Positions 43,308-56,217 are shown, counted from the stretch's first letter. The stretch: DNA of 64,000 nucleotides from Seminavis robusta (GCA_903772945.1 CAICTM010000255.1:1-64000), one strand, 5' to 3'. Notes: generated by a model from the letters alone, not told the origin. Made by a program: numbers and translations.

Positions 43308-45262
43308 TTACATGCCATCGGTAAGAGTCTGGAACTCCTGCTTCATTTCGTCAACGAGAAGACCGTAGCCCTTGTTGATATCATTAGTGTGCGACTTGGG
43401 ATCCACATACTTGGTGTCAACCACCTTCTGGATAATGGGGGCCAGAGCAGTCTTGATGTGGGCGTATGTGAGCTTGGACGTCGCAGGAGAGTCCGCGATG
43501 GCCTTCTGGCAGAGATCGTAGAAAGTGATAATGACCTTCAACATACCAACCGTCTTGGGCAGAGGGCAGGTGTAATCGTGCTCGGTAAAGGCGTTTTGGG
43601 CAAGGAAATCCTCGCGGATAAGTTTAGCAACTTCCATGATAACCTTCTGATCCTCAGACAAACTCTCTTTTCCTACCAGCTGGACAATCTCGCTCAAGTT
43701 GTCCTCCTGCTGCAAGATGGTACGTGCTTGGTTTCGGAGGTAACTGTATTGCGAATCCTGTTTGTAACAGTCAAAAGCATTCGTCAGGGACACCGTTCTC
43801 CAAACGATCTGACAAACAATCAACGAGATTTTTGGCTTACCAGGTTATTGAAATAAGGCTCAAGGACCTGCATGTATTTGGTGTAGGAGATGAGCCAGTT
43901 GAGACTGGGGAAGTGCTTACGCTGAGCGAGCTTCTTATCCAATCCCCAGAAGACTTGTACAATGGAAAGTGTTGCGGCTGTAACAGGATCGGAGAAATCT
44001 CCACCAGGAGGCGAGACGGCTCCAACGACGGAAACAGTACCTTCGCGGTCGGGGGATCCCAAGCAAGAGACGCGGCCGGCACGTTCGTAGAAAGCAGCCA
44101 GACGGGCACCCAAATAGGCTGGGTAACCAGAATCGGCAGGCATCTCTCCAAGACGTCCCGAAATCTCACGAAGAGCTTCGGCCCATCGAGAAGTGGAGTC
44201 AGCCATCATGGAAACATTCATTCCTTGATCGCGGAAGTACTCGGCAAGAGTGATACCAGTGTAAATAGAAGCCTCACGAGCAGCGACAGGCATGTTCGAT
44301 GTGTTGGCAACTAGAGTAGTTCGCTTCATGATTCCGACTTCCTTCTCCTTTCCGGTTTCCTTGTCATTGATAGTCATGGTCAACTCTGGGAAGTCACACA
44401 ACACTTCCGCCATCTCGTTACCACGCTCTCCGCAACCAACATAGACAATGGCGTCAGAGTTGGAGAACTTGGAAAGAGACTGACTAATGACAGTCTTTCC
44501 GCAACCAAAAGCTCCTGGCACGGCACAGGTTCCTCCCAGGACAGATGGGAAAAGACCATCAATGACACGCAGTCCGGTGATTAGGGGAGCATTTCCTGGC
44601 AACTTTTCGGTAATGGGACGAGGACGACGCACGGGCCAAAAGTGGCTGAGGGTGAGCTTGTGTGTCTTGTTTTGGGCTTCGTTAAAGACCTCCATGACGA
44701 CATCATCCACCGAGAAGGTTTCCTTTCCATCCGTTCCTGTGGTGTTGATCTTCTTAACAGTTCCGTATACGTTGGGTGGACAGAGCACCTTGTGGCAGTC
44801 AATGATTTCGTTCTCGTAGACTTCTCCAATCACATCTCCTCCAGTAATGGGCTGTCCCTCCTTGAAGGATCCAGGAGTGAATGTCCATCGGATATCACGG
44901 CTCAAACAGGGCACATCCACACCCTTGGGCACGTAGACATCACCGGTGCCTTGGAAAATACTCTCCAAAGGACGCTGAATACCATCGAAAATGGTTCCCA
45001 TGATTCCAGGACCCAATTCCACCGAAAGAGGCTGCTTCTTACGAAGGACGGGGTCACCAACGGTAAGACCACTGGTATCCTCGTAGACCTGAATGGAGGC
45101 GGTGTCTCCCTCGAGCTTGATGATTTCTCCGACCAACTTGGAGTGACCGACACGAACCAATTCGTACATGGCCGCTCCACTCATGTTGTCGGCGACAACA
45201 AGAGGTCCGGAGACCTTGAAGATGAAACCATAATCACTCTCTTTCTCGTACTCGTTTGACAT
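43308..45262 (-). CDS. ATP6V1A: V-type proton ATPase catalytic subunit A
   Basis: ATP-hydrolysing subunit of the V1 sector of the vacuolar/endomembrane proton pump. Exons 45262-43841 and 43757-43308 join in phase 0 and give 623 residues, close to the usual 615-620. The N-terminal barrel begins '[19 protein letters not shown]'. The non-homologous region of A subunits ('[11 protein letters not shown]') is present. The P-loop is 'GAFGCGKT' (about 248-255), followed by '[13 protein letters not shown]', '[20 protein letters not shown]' and '[17 protein letters not shown]'. The C-terminal helical part is '[13 protein letters not shown]...[14 protein letters not shown]'. The intron lies after 'LEPYFNNL', just before the C-terminal bundle. 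No unusual residue seen. Confidence 0.97.
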
Positions 45263-45904
45263 GGTTCAAGTTGTTATTAGCAATAGATAGATGATAGACT
45301 CGACTCTACTCTACTTTCGCCACTTTGACAGCAACAAAAGGACAAATGGATAATGGACGATGGTGGTGCCATTAGTACGCTACTGGTACCGGTAAGAGAC
45401 CGCAACGGATCTCTTCGATCCAAGAGCACCGGCATGGTTTCGCTGATGCTTAAGTATCTTTTGCTGGCCTGCTCGGTTGAGAATTGATCCACAAGCAAGG
45501 ATGCCTCAGCCGCTTTGTCGGCTTTAGATACGGTGGCACGTCGAGGAATTCGCACACCGTTCCCCAGTGCTCGCAACGCGAACTACATACATGTAGCTAG
45601 AAGTCATTGCACAAGGACGTGCCGTACCGGAACAGTACCGGTTCCTGGTACCGTACCGATGTCGATTTGTTGAAGGGGCTCTCATTACAGTAGTCTAGAG
45701 TTCTGGATCCATGATTTCTTTTTTTTTAATAAACACCCCATGGGAAGCTGTCTGCCATCAAAGAGCTGAGTTCGTTCTGGGGGCTTTCTCTCTCATTTGT
45801 TTCGGTTGTCTAAAGCATTGCAATTCTCAAATAAATAGTTAACAAACGCTGCAAGCAAAGAACGAAGCACGAACAAGCCCCACTACCTATCATCCGAGAC
45901 GACC
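45263..45904. other. Divergent intergenic region
   Basis: Lies between the V-ATPase gene and the leucine-rich-repeat gene, with CCGGTA-type motifs near 45384 and 45620-45656. No coding feature recognised. Confidence 0.55.
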
Positions 45905-46124
45905 ATGAACGAATCCGAAAACGAGAAAGCTTTCAAAAGCGGGGGACGGGATCCAGAGGGCCGTGTTGGAGCCTTTGGCGAAACGGACCGGCGGCAGGAG
46001 ACTCCGATCGGGACAAATGAAGCCAACGCAAGAGGCAACACCTCCGAGACAGCAACCATGAAGCAATCCAAAGAGAAGAAAGGGTTGCGAAACAGTGGCC
46101 GTGTCGGAGCCATCCATGAAACAG

Positions 46125-46510
46125 GCCGGGAGCAAACTACAATGCATCCTGTTTCCACCACGCCCATCTACCATGGCTTGGGTCGATCTTCAGTCCATGA
46201 GAAGAAGGAAGCTGTATCTCAGAGTCAACGGCAAACTACACTGCAGCCTGTTTCCACCCCTTCTGTCTACCATGGGTTGGGTCGATCTTCAGTGAATGAG
46301 AAGAAAGAAACTGCCCCTCATAGTCAGCACCAAACCACGGCAGCCTGTTTCCACCCCTCCTGTCTACCATGGCTTGCACCGATCTTCAGTCCATGAGAAG
46401 AAGGAAGCTGTGTCTCAGAGTCAGCACCAAACCACACGGCAGCCTGTTTCCACCCCTTCTGTCTACCATGGGTTGGGTCGATCTTCAGTCCATGAGAAGA
46501 AGGAGACTGC
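46125..46510 (+). repeat. Four tandem units of 97-99 bp in the LRR gene
   Basis: Units are marked by 'TACCATGG' at 46169, 46268, 46365 and 46464, spacing 99, 97 and 99 bp. They encode 'VYHGLGRSSVHEKKE' plus 'QPVSTP'. The 97-bp unit has lost 2 bp relative to its neighbours and shifts the reading frame. Confidence 0.9.
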
Positions 46511-46629
46511 CCATCAACACTACAGTATGGCACATCATGACTATTTGCAAAGACCTTGTGAGAATTCAAGTCTCCACAGCCTAGACCCTATTGGAGATGA
46601 CCCTTCCAATGGGGGGCTAATTGACGATG

Positions 46630-46800
46630 GAGACATTTCAATGGAGCAGCATCCCAACACCCAACAATGGGGAAATGATCAGATTATTGGGGGAGACATT
46701 GCAATGGAGCAGCATCCCAACACCCAACAATGGGGAAATAATCAGATTCTTGGTGGAGATAATGTTATGGAGCAACATCCCAACAACCAACATGGGGAGG
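46630..46800 (+). repeat. 63-bp tandem repeat, three copies, in the LRR gene
   Basis: Encodes 'GGDISMEQHPNTQQWGNDQI' and two near copies. The first two are almost identical; the third is diverged and shortened. Confidence 0.85.
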
Positions 46801-49488
46801 AACCCAGTGGTCAGATTCTTGACAGTGCAGCAGTAGCAGGAAGGGACGATCAGCCATCTGGCCTGAATTTTTTGGAAAACACAAGCTTTTCAAGTGATGA
46901 TGCCTCGGATGAATCCAACTTTGTCAATGACGACCATGATGTAAATGATCTAGAGGCAAATCCACCTATGACTATGGAACCTTCGACCATAAGCACCTCC
47001 GCCAATATTGATAACGATGAGGGTCTTGTGGAAGCCAGGCCTGTGGCAGAGGATCATCTTAGTCGATTGAACCTGATGGAAGCAACACCATTTGATTTGG
47101 CTGCCGATGAACGGCGCAAAGCAGGCCTCAGGCATACACGAATGCTCCAACAGATTACTCTTAGTTTGGGCCTAACATTTCTTTTCTTGCTGATTACTCT
47201 GGGAGCACTAGTGGGTGTATTCTACTTTGGTCAGCAAGAGCCAGATACTGTGGTTGTCAATGCAACAGCCGCACCACTGGTGAGCAACCAGACCAGTGCA
47301 CCTGAACTGAATGTTACTCTCATACCAACCCCTGCACCCACTGAGGATCCCCTTGATGGCCTCATCTCTGAGTTGCCCAACATCACTCTTGAAAGGCTTG
47401 AGGACCATGAAGGGCCTCCAAGTCAGGCCATAGACTGGCTTTTGCAGCACCCTGATATTGCCAACATGACAGAACCAAGAAAGAAGCAGCTCTTTGCTCT
47501 CGCAACATTCTACTTCTCCATGGGAGGTCCCTACTGGCCTGACAACAGAAACAATGATTGGTTGGACTACAGCAAGCATGAGTGTAACTGAGTTTTTTTG
47601 GCTCGTTTGATGATTTTGGGTACTCAGGTGCTTTTGAAAGTGTTTACAACATCGATGGCCAAACATGCAACAGCAGTACTCAGGAATTCCAGTATTTGAC
47701 GCTGTCACTGAAGCCCTCTGCAGTCAGTACCAATGTTAGCGTGCAGATCCCCCCAGAGCTCTCTTTGTTGACAGGTCTCAAGTTTGTTTGGCTTTACAAT
47801 ATGACAATCACTGGCACTCTGTCATCTGAACTAGGGCTGCTCCAGTCAGTTGCAAACATGCAGTTACAGCTCAACTCCATTTCAGGCACTATCCCTGTTG
47901 AACTTGCAGAAATGTCAAGCTTGGATTATCTTGATCTCAGTTCCAACATGTTAACTGGCACATTGCCCTCGCAATTGGCCAACTTAGTCAGGTTGGCATC
48001 GTTGGTTGTCGGTGACAATGCCTTGGTGGGACCACTGCCAAGTGAACTGGCGTTGATGCCTGAACTTGAGTCATTTGTGGCAAATGACAATCCATTGGCA
48101 GCAACCCTTCCACAGAAATTGATGGAAGCACCAAATCTGAGCGTTTTGGCACTTTATAATACTCAGATGTCTGGTTCAATCCCATTATCCATTGGCCGTG
48201 CAAACAGCTTGGTGACACTGGTGTTGCATACCAACCAACTGACTGGAATCATTCCAAGCGAGCTGGGGTTGCTATCCAGGCTACAGCTGTAGAGACACTT
48301 GATTTGAGCCAGAATACATTGAAGGGATCCTTGCCTGAAAGCTTAGGAGGATTTAGCAGTTCTTTGGAGATCCTGATGTTGCAGACCAATGCACTGACTG
48401 GAACCGTGCCAAGTGAGCTGGGGTTGCTATCCAAGTTAGATAAAATTGATTTGGGTCAGAATGCTTTGAAGGGACCGTTGCCTGAAAGTATTGGTCAGAT
48501 GAGGAGCTTGAGATACTTCTCAACCACCAGCTCACCATTAACGGGTGTCATTCCAAGCACCATTGGCATGCTTAGCAGTTTGACTGGACTGTATCTCAGT
48601 GATTCCTACTTCACAGGCACAATCCCAAGTGACATTGGACTGCTCAGAAATGTTGAGGATTTCCTGCTAAATGCCAACCCATTCCTGTCTGGTCCCATCC
48701 CATCGGAAGTTGGCATGTTGCAAAAGTGCCGAAATCTTCACTTGACCTCTTCTCCCCTTTCAGGAAGCATACCCACTGAGGTAGGACTGATGTCCAGCTT
48801 AGATTTTCTTGGCTTCACACAAATGCACCTTTCTGGTCAGATCCCAAGCCAGCTGGGCCTTCTTTCAAGGGCAGATTGGCTAGAATTTGATTTCAATGGT
48901 CTGACTGGAACTGTGCCTTCTTCTCTGGGGTTGCTTGCCAATGTCACATACTTGTCCATGTGGAAAACAATCTTTCAGGGCCATTACCCTCGGAACTTGC
49001 ACTGTTGCCAGAGTTGGATAATCTCGATGTTGCATCCAACACAATCACTGGGAGCCTTCCCACCGAGTTTGGTGAACTGGAAAAAAATGTTATGGTTTTC
49101 CGTTGCCAACAACCTACTGACAGGGATGCTACCCAGCTACCCAGAGTTTTTGGGAAACATACAAGTGCTGTTGCTGGCTGATAACCAATTTTCTGGTGCC
49201 ATCCCTTCCGAGTTTGGCCTCATGACAAATGCTTGGTCAATCAGGCTAGAAGACAACCCTCTCCTTACTGGGACCATTCCAAAGGAATTGGAGAATCTCG
49301 TCCTGCACCACAATCTAGGTGCTCTTCGTCTTGAGGGCTCCTTAGGGTTGTTTGGGACCATTCCACCAGGCTTGTGTGGATTGCAGAATGAAAGCTGTTT
49401 CTTCTCACCATGGGAACTACAGTGCAGGTTGGGATTTGATTGCTCAACGAAGCTCTGTGGATGCGACTGTCAGTGCAGTAGTCTTTGA

Positions 49489-49966
49489 TTGCTTGTGTTA
49501 CTGCACAAGGTAGCTTGTCTGTTTTTAAACTGTGATTCTCCCGCAGCCCCCCAAGGAAGCTATTGTAGAGATCATATCAGTAATGGTAGCATCCCGGAAG
49601 ATAGCCGAGCGAAAACGGAAAGCAAAGGTATCTCGATCATGCTGCAAGCTAGCTATTAGAACTATTCCAGAAGGGTCGTGTGAGGAAGCTACCAAACGGC
49701 GTAGCATTAAAGCTTCTGGTTCGGTGGATGGCGGGGAAGCTGGCTCTGGTATCCTTGTTCAAGCAGCCGGAGGTACGACACCCGCGTCTTCCGGTGGTTT
49801 TTGATCTTGCCCATGCCTCGTTCCCCTTTTCAGCTGAAGGTTGTTCAGTGATACGGCATGGAACGGTGATACGGCATGGAACGGTGATACAGCATGGAAA
49901 CCAACCTCATTCGTTGTCGTGTGGCGGAGAGCAAATCAAATTGAAATGATCACAAAACTAAAGCAA
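49489..49966. other. Intergenic stretch with an 18-bp repeat
   Basis: Convergent 3' ends of the LRR gene and the GST gene. The plus-strand frames at 49532-49949 have no recognisable features. Confidence 0.55.
49849..49900 (+). repeat. 18-bp tandem repeat, nearly three copies
   Basis: Unit 'TGATACGGCATGGAACGG' at 49849-49866 and 49867-49884, with a third partial copy to about 49900 carrying one change. Confidence 0.9.
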
Positions 49967-52900
49967 TCAAGCAGGTCGAAACGCAAACGTCTTGTAAGGA
50001 GGGGAGAACTTGCTTTGAAAGGATATGACCGGCTCCAGACCTTCGACTCGTTCCTTGTGACTCTTCAAAATAGGGTATTCCTCCAGTAATGATTCTGAAA
50101 ATCCATCCGCCATAAGGTTGTTCGCACTGCTATGGAGGTCCATTGCTTGCTCCTGCAGCTTGGCCCCTGATATGATTGAATCGAGAAAGTTGTAGAGACA
50201 AAGATCCGCAATCGTCACCTTCGGTCCAACGAGCCAGTGACTATCCGGGTTGTCTGATATCGCTTTCTCAAAGTACGCTAGATACTGTATCCGTTACAAA
50301 GCAATATCCGCAAGGCGTCAGGAAGTACTCAAGAGATCAAGGGAAGCGACAAGCTTTCCAACAATTTAGGACTTACAAACGGAAGGCCCTGTCCCTTATT
50401 TTTTGCTATGCGACGTCGGACACTCCACGTCTCGTTCTCTGTCCACGCATTTCCAGACATAAAACGTTGAATGGTTTCATCGGAGGGTATGCTGATCAAG
50501 TTTTGAATCTCAATTATCGTCTCAATCATTGATTCTACCTCCAGAGCCCTTATCGAGTTGTGTGGGTACATGTCCCCAAGGGTTCCAAGATAACGCAGGA
50601 TAGCCATAGGTTGGCTAACCAATTTCTTTTCGCCAGACTCTTCGATTTCCAATACGGGTAGCTGGGACTCCTTGACCCGTCGTTCGTACACATTCCTCCA
50701 CTCTTGGCTGTCAGTGTCGATAACCTTGTTTGTGAACGGTATCTTCAGAAACAAATACGAGTGAGCAGGCATTTCGCAACTTCAACTGCAAAACCTTTTT
50801 TGTTCATACCTTGCCGAGTGCGGCGGCTAACCTCAAAGGCTGTGTGTTTGGGGTATTCTCAGCATGAGTCAAAGTGAATCTTGGAAGTTTGGAAGGCTCT
50901 ATCTTTGCCACCGCGGGCTTTTCACGGCGAGGACCAACACCATCGGACCCAGTATCAGCCCCCGTGGGGGAGGTAAAAGATTCGTAGGGGTGAGGGCACT
51001 GGGAGCGAAACTGTGACACTTCTTTGATCTCTTCAACTCGTTCCTTGTGCAGCTCAAGGAGAGGATGACCTTGAAGGATATCACCCGGTATTCCGACCAA
51101 GGAATTTCCATTGAGACAGGCTTCAAATGACCCGCCCAGCCAACAGAGCAGCTGGTACAAACGCAAGTCTGCAATTGTCAGCTTGTTTTGGGCAATCCAA
51201 CCACCATACCTGGAAAAGTTTTGCTCCAGCTCTCGTTCGAAAAAGGATAGAAACTGCGATTTGGGGTTAGAAACCATCACAAAGGAGCCGGGCGAAACGC
51301 ACGAAGACAGATTACGCACACTGCGAATACCGTTGGCTTCATCCTCCACCATTCGCTGTCTCATCGATACGCACTCCTCGTCCGTGAATGCTTTGAACTC
51401 TAAAATCGATCGGCTGGACGCGCGACAAGTCAACTCAATCATTCTCAGCACATCGCCCACACAGTCACACATCGAATCGACCAAGAGGCGTTCCATTGGA
51501 TCGTCAGGGTAAACTTGGCCGAGATGGCCCAAATAGCGGAGAATCGCCATTGACTGAGGCACGATGAGTCGTCTGTTGTGTGCCTCTTCGATTTCCAACA
51601 CGGGTAGTTGGCCCAGTGGAGCCATGTGTTTGTATGCAGTGTCTCCTTTTCCCGCCGACAGATTTGAGAATGGAATCTAAATCAACTTTTCAGCAAGGGA
51701 GGACAGTGCAGCGACAAGAAACCAAGAGCGTGCCAACTATCTGACTTACGTGACCAATCACAGCCGCCAATCTGATACTTTCAGCTCGTCCGGGGGTGCT
51801 GAAATAGAAGACAAGGGGCCTCTTCTTTTTGGGCGACGGGTCATCGTCAGAGTCTTCCTCCTCCTCGATGCCGGTCAGGAGGCTCCTCAGAGAATCGCCC
51901 CGAAAAACCTCCGGGCGTTCCTTTAATGACTGAGGAACAGGGGTAACGATACCTTCAGTAGGGTTTTGCAGGTAATCCGGTGCCTCCTCTTCTTCGTCCT
52001 CAAGGCCTTCCAAATTCTCAAGGCCTTCCACTATCGAGAAAAGCGCAATAAGTTCAGGTACTCGACTCCCTCCTTGACAGAATCTCGCTAGGTGCCACTA
52101 CATACCTTTGAACGATGATTTCATGGATTCCCGTGGATTGTTCGAAGGAAATCGCTTCGTCCCTTTCGGAGACCCAGAAAGGTGGCGCTTGACCTTCTTC
52201 TGTCGTTTCGGCGTGTTTTCCTTGCTTGAAGGCTTCTGACTCTTCTGCTTCGAAGATTTTTCGCTTGTGGACGATGACTTCGTCTTCGATGTTTTCCCCT
52301 CTTCGTCCTTGTCCTTGGCTTTAGAGGAGCCTTCTTTAGATGCTTCCGTTCGGCTCGACGAGCTCTTTCCCGACTTCGGTTCAGTATCATCTTCCTTCGG
52401 CTTCCCAGTTGCTTTCGATAAAGACTTTTCACTTGACTTCTTCGTCGAGGAAGCGCGAGGTGTATTTGGTGGGAGCTTTGGTGGAACCATCGTGTCTGAT
52501 TCTCGCTTGGACTTCTTCTTTTTCTTCTTTTTGTCTTTCTTTTTCTTATGCTTTTTCTTTTTGTCGGCTTTTTTCTTTCGCGCCGTTGGATCAGACGAAG
52601 ACAGCTCTTTCTCTTTTTCCAAAGCTGATTGCAGCCGATTCTTCAACCCCTCGAGACCATGCTCCACAGATGTCGTGGAGGCTTCATCGTCGAAAGAATC
52701 AGTTGAAGAGTCATCAAATAACTCGTTTGCCTTCTTGCTACCTAGATTCAACAGATACGATGCGCCTGGTTGGTCTTCCGAGTCTTCGCTTTCGTCGGAA
52801 AAACCCAAATCGTCGTCTTCGTCGTCGTCAATAATAATGGGTCGAGTCCTCGGAGGAAGCGACATGCCTCGCGATTTCCGCCTCGGAAGTTCTTCCTCGG

Positions 52901-55021
52901 CTTCATCTGAATCGAAGCTAGGTTTTCGTCTGAGCGGCGCAGACATCATTTTGTCCGTTTTCTTGGCTGGCTGGGAAGGCTCGTTGTCGTCTTTGCTGGA
53001 TCGTCTCTTTGCCGGCGATGGGGCCGAAAAACCCGGGTGCCTTGGGAGGTGATCAGAGCTCTTGCTCCTTGCAACGTTCTTTGGCAAGTGATCTGCGCTA
53101 AGCCGTCGCCTTGCGCCTCTGGGAAGGTTGTCGGATAATTGGTTTCCAGAAGACTCAGAATCATCATAGGGTACAAAATCGAAGGAAGAGTAAGGTGACT
53201 GAAACTGCTCCCGGAAGCGAACGACTGAAATATGGTTTTCAATGGCTTCTCTATGCTTTCGAAGGAGAGGATACTTTTCAAGTATCGACGAGTCAAACAT
53301 GTATGCATCCCCCCCTTGTACACCGCCATCAAGCCCGCCGTTCAGCCAGGAGCTCAAGTGGTACACTGATAAATCAGCCACCGTCATATTCGATCCAACA
53401 AGCCAACCAGCAAGTTTGTTCTCTTCGAGAACGCTCTCAAAGTATTTCAAGTACTGACGGAACAGTGAGACATCACGCCGAGAAAGTTGACCAAGGACAG
53501 AAAACTAGGAACACATACCTTTGGAAGACCACGATCTTCATTTTCTAAGAGTCTTTTCCGGATGGGTGGGATCTCTTCCTCCTTTTTCAAAACATCAAGG
53601 ATAAGCAGTTTTACAACTCCTGAAACCGTCATTTCGACCAGTCTCGTGGCCTCCACAATTGTCTCGATCATAAACTCAACTTGAGCGGATTCTACTTCGT
53701 CAAAAGGGTACAGCCCCCCCAATTTCCCAATATATCGCAGTATGGCAGTGGATTGTGGTGCGGTGACCAAGTCTTTGCCGGGTTGAACGGCCAATAATGT
53801 CGGTAGCTGACCCAAGGGACTGTGTCGCTTGACCATTGCCCAATCTTCCTTCGCAATAACACGGTTTGTAAACGGAACCTTCCCGATTGCAGCCGCCAGA
53901 CGAATTGGTTCCGCTCGAGCGGATGTTTCAAAGTATGACAGCGTGAGCCTCGGAAATGTTGTGGCGGACCATTTCCCCCTTGGTTCCGCGTCTGATCGTC
54001 CATCTGTTGTTGGGTGCATGGGTGAATAATTGGCTTCTCCCAGACGAGTTCGACGGCCGATGGTACGGAATTCAAAGGGCGGTCGGTACTCAAATACAGA
54101 ATAGGGAGGCAAGTACTTGGCTCGCCAGGATAGGACTTCTGGAAGTGTTTCAATCTGCATCTTGTGTTTGAGTAGCAGTGGGTAGTTTTCTACCAATGAC
54201 GTTTCAATCCCCTTGAGCAAGCTAGGACCATCACCCTCACCGATTCCGCCACTGATCCAACATACGAGTTGATTCAACTTGAGATCCGCAATGCTTACAC
54301 TTTTCCCCACCAGCCATTTGCTTCCATTATTCTCTCCGTTTTCTCTCAGAGCCCGTTCAAAGAAGGAAAGATACTAGAAAGTGGACCACGTTTGAGAGAG
54401 ATTAGAACAATAGAAGAAGGCAAAGCAACTTGATTGACTCGACTCAGTGAATCAACTAACTCACGTGTGGTAGACCAGCACTCGGGTCACTGGCAATTTT
54501 CTCTCGAATTTTGAGGAACTCTTCATCCGTCCAAGGAGACTCTGATAAGAGGGAGTCTACAGCCCCAGTCGCTGACACTTCCAATGGCTTAAGAGCCTCA
54601 GATACAGCATCAATCATGTATTCCACCTGGAGCCCTTCCAAAGGATCAGCAGGATACAGCCCCCCTCGTCTACCCAGGTAGTTCAAAATGGCATTCCGCT
54701 GAGAGATCACCTGCTTTTCTTTCCCTTTAACCTCAATTTCCAACACAGGCAGATTGTATCTAGGATCCACCTCTTTTCCAGGCGGTGGTTTCCATTCTTT
54801 CTTTTCAATAGCTTTGTTTTTGAAGGGTATCTGAGCTCGACGGGAACGGAAGTGTTAGTACAGTATCATACAAGGGTATGATACAAGGGTATCAGAGGAT
54901 AAGAATGCAACCAAAACAAGCCTTGTCTCACTTTTCCAATAGCCGCCGCGAGCCTTAGCGTGTCCGCGCTAGCTGAGAATTTGTAATAGGTTAGCGTGAG
55001 CTTCGGGGCCCGTTCCGTCAT
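49967..55021 (-). CDS. Tetra-modular glutathione S-transferase protein (four GST modules, nine exons)
   Basis: One gene, not several. Exons 55021-54932, 54830-54465, 54373-53519, 53453-52106, 52030-51750, 51676-51320, 51253-50810, 50742-50377 and 50284-49967 keep phase and give 1474 residues. Four sigma-like GST modules start near residues 6, 292, 957 and 1222. Each has a thioredoxin-like half ('LRLAAAIGK', 'LPVLEIE', 'QS.AILRYLG.LGGLYP') and a helical half ('ADLKLNQLVCW', 'YPLLLKHK'). Modules 2 and 3 are separated by a charged linker of about 400 residues rich in Lys, Ser and Asp. Introns recur after 'AAAIGK' and after 'GLPK/GLPH', except that module 2 lacks the first. The sigma catalytic Tyr is present in modules 1-3 but is His in module 4. 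Activity of each module is inferred, not shown. Confidence 0.88.
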
Positions 55022-56217
55022 GGTTCCTTCCACCCCCAGCAAGGTGCCAGACAACCGTCCCGAAAAAGCAATCGACCTTGGGTCTAGTGGTATTCATTCA
55101 GCACAGCCCAGGTTTGCTCCTCGTTTCCCTGATCAACAAAGATGTCAAGTGAATGGTTCAAGGTTCATGCATGCATTGGCATGGACGATTACACGGACGC
55201 CATCTCAATGGCTCGATTGACGGAGAGAATAACAAGATCCAAAGAGGTGGTGGTGTATCTTTGTCGTTGTTTGTGCTTAGTGTTGGGTCAGCAAGCAGCT
55301 GTACCAAAAAATGGAGGATTTAGGAAGGTAGCCCCTAATTAACACCGTGACAATGGAAAGCTTTAATCAACACTACTCAAAGAAAATAGGACAGTCTCAT
55401 TGATGTCCTTGTCTTTCTCGTGACTTGCGGGACCAGTTCGTTGTTCATGGTTGTTCATGCTGTGTTGTGTTCACTCACAGCCGCGCTGTGGATTGTGGAT
55501 CCATTTTATGATGCATACTGACGGTACTGTACTGTATGCAAGTGCATACTAGTACCGGTTAGCTGGATGATATGACACGGCATGGTGGCGCCTCCTAGAT
55601 AGCATGCTCGCTACCATATACTACTAGTGACATACCGTATGGCCATCATACCGTAATAAGTAATAGTACGCATTTTGCTTGCCATACAATATCATATTAT
55701 TGAAGGGGGGTTTTAGTAAAAAGCAAGGACCCACGGAATTGCCAAACACACCAGGATGTGATAGCATGGCTCAAAGAGGACAACAACTGTCACGTCCTGA
55801 TGGAACATACACGTAGTAGTGTGGGTGCCAACAAATCATTAGTTAGTCCACGTTGGATCTCCTATCTAGCTAGCTTGCTTTCATAGTTTTCAGCTTTGTT
55901 GTGCTGTCTTCCTCCTACTTGTACTAGCTAGACTACAGTAGCTAGTTCAAGACTTTATCCACCTTCTCTCCCTTGGGCCAGTTACCATCACTGCGGTGCT
56001 ACATGACAGTACAGTCGTACCTGTTGGCAGACGCACAAAACTTAAATTATTTCATTCATTTTATATTCTTGTCATTATGATGATGATGTAGTCATTCTTC
56101 TGTCACTTGTCTGCTTCGTTGACTCGACTCACGCTCGCACACGTACGTTCGTTATGGTTGCTTGTGCAAGCAATGAATGAAACGTATGGAGTGATTCGAT
56201 GATGTAAAATAAAGTTC
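55022..56217. other. Long intergenic stretch, nothing recognised
   Basis: About 1.2 kb between the start of the GST gene and the end of the GDH-like gene. Short GCTA and CCGGTT motifs occur (near 55555 and 55864-55874). No coding or RNA gene recognised. Confidence 0.6.

Larger units (their letters stand above)
45905..49488 (+). pseudogene. Single-pass leucine-rich-repeat surface protein gene with broken frame
   Basis: Resembles the kinase-less LRR membrane proteins common in diatoms. It begins at 45905 with a repeat-rich cytoplasmic part, then one membrane span ('LSLGLTFLFLLITLGALVG', about 47150-47230), a Thr/Pro/Asn outer stalk, the LRR cap and about 20 repeats of the plant type ('L.G.IPSELGLLS.L'), ending in a Cys-rich cap ('CGCDCQCS') at 49488. 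The frame changes five times: near 46336, where one repeat copy is 2 bp shorter than its sisters; near 47590 (next to a run of seven T); near 48290; near 48960; and near 49085 (at a run of seven A). Two changes sit at homopolymers, so sequencing error is possible there; the others favour a decaying gene. No typical introns were found at these places. Confidence 0.7.

Noticed and set aside
49967-55021. Reading the GST region as several separate genes
   Set aside because: Every internal boundary has a splice pair in phase and no internal stop or start is needed, so one gene is the simpler reading.
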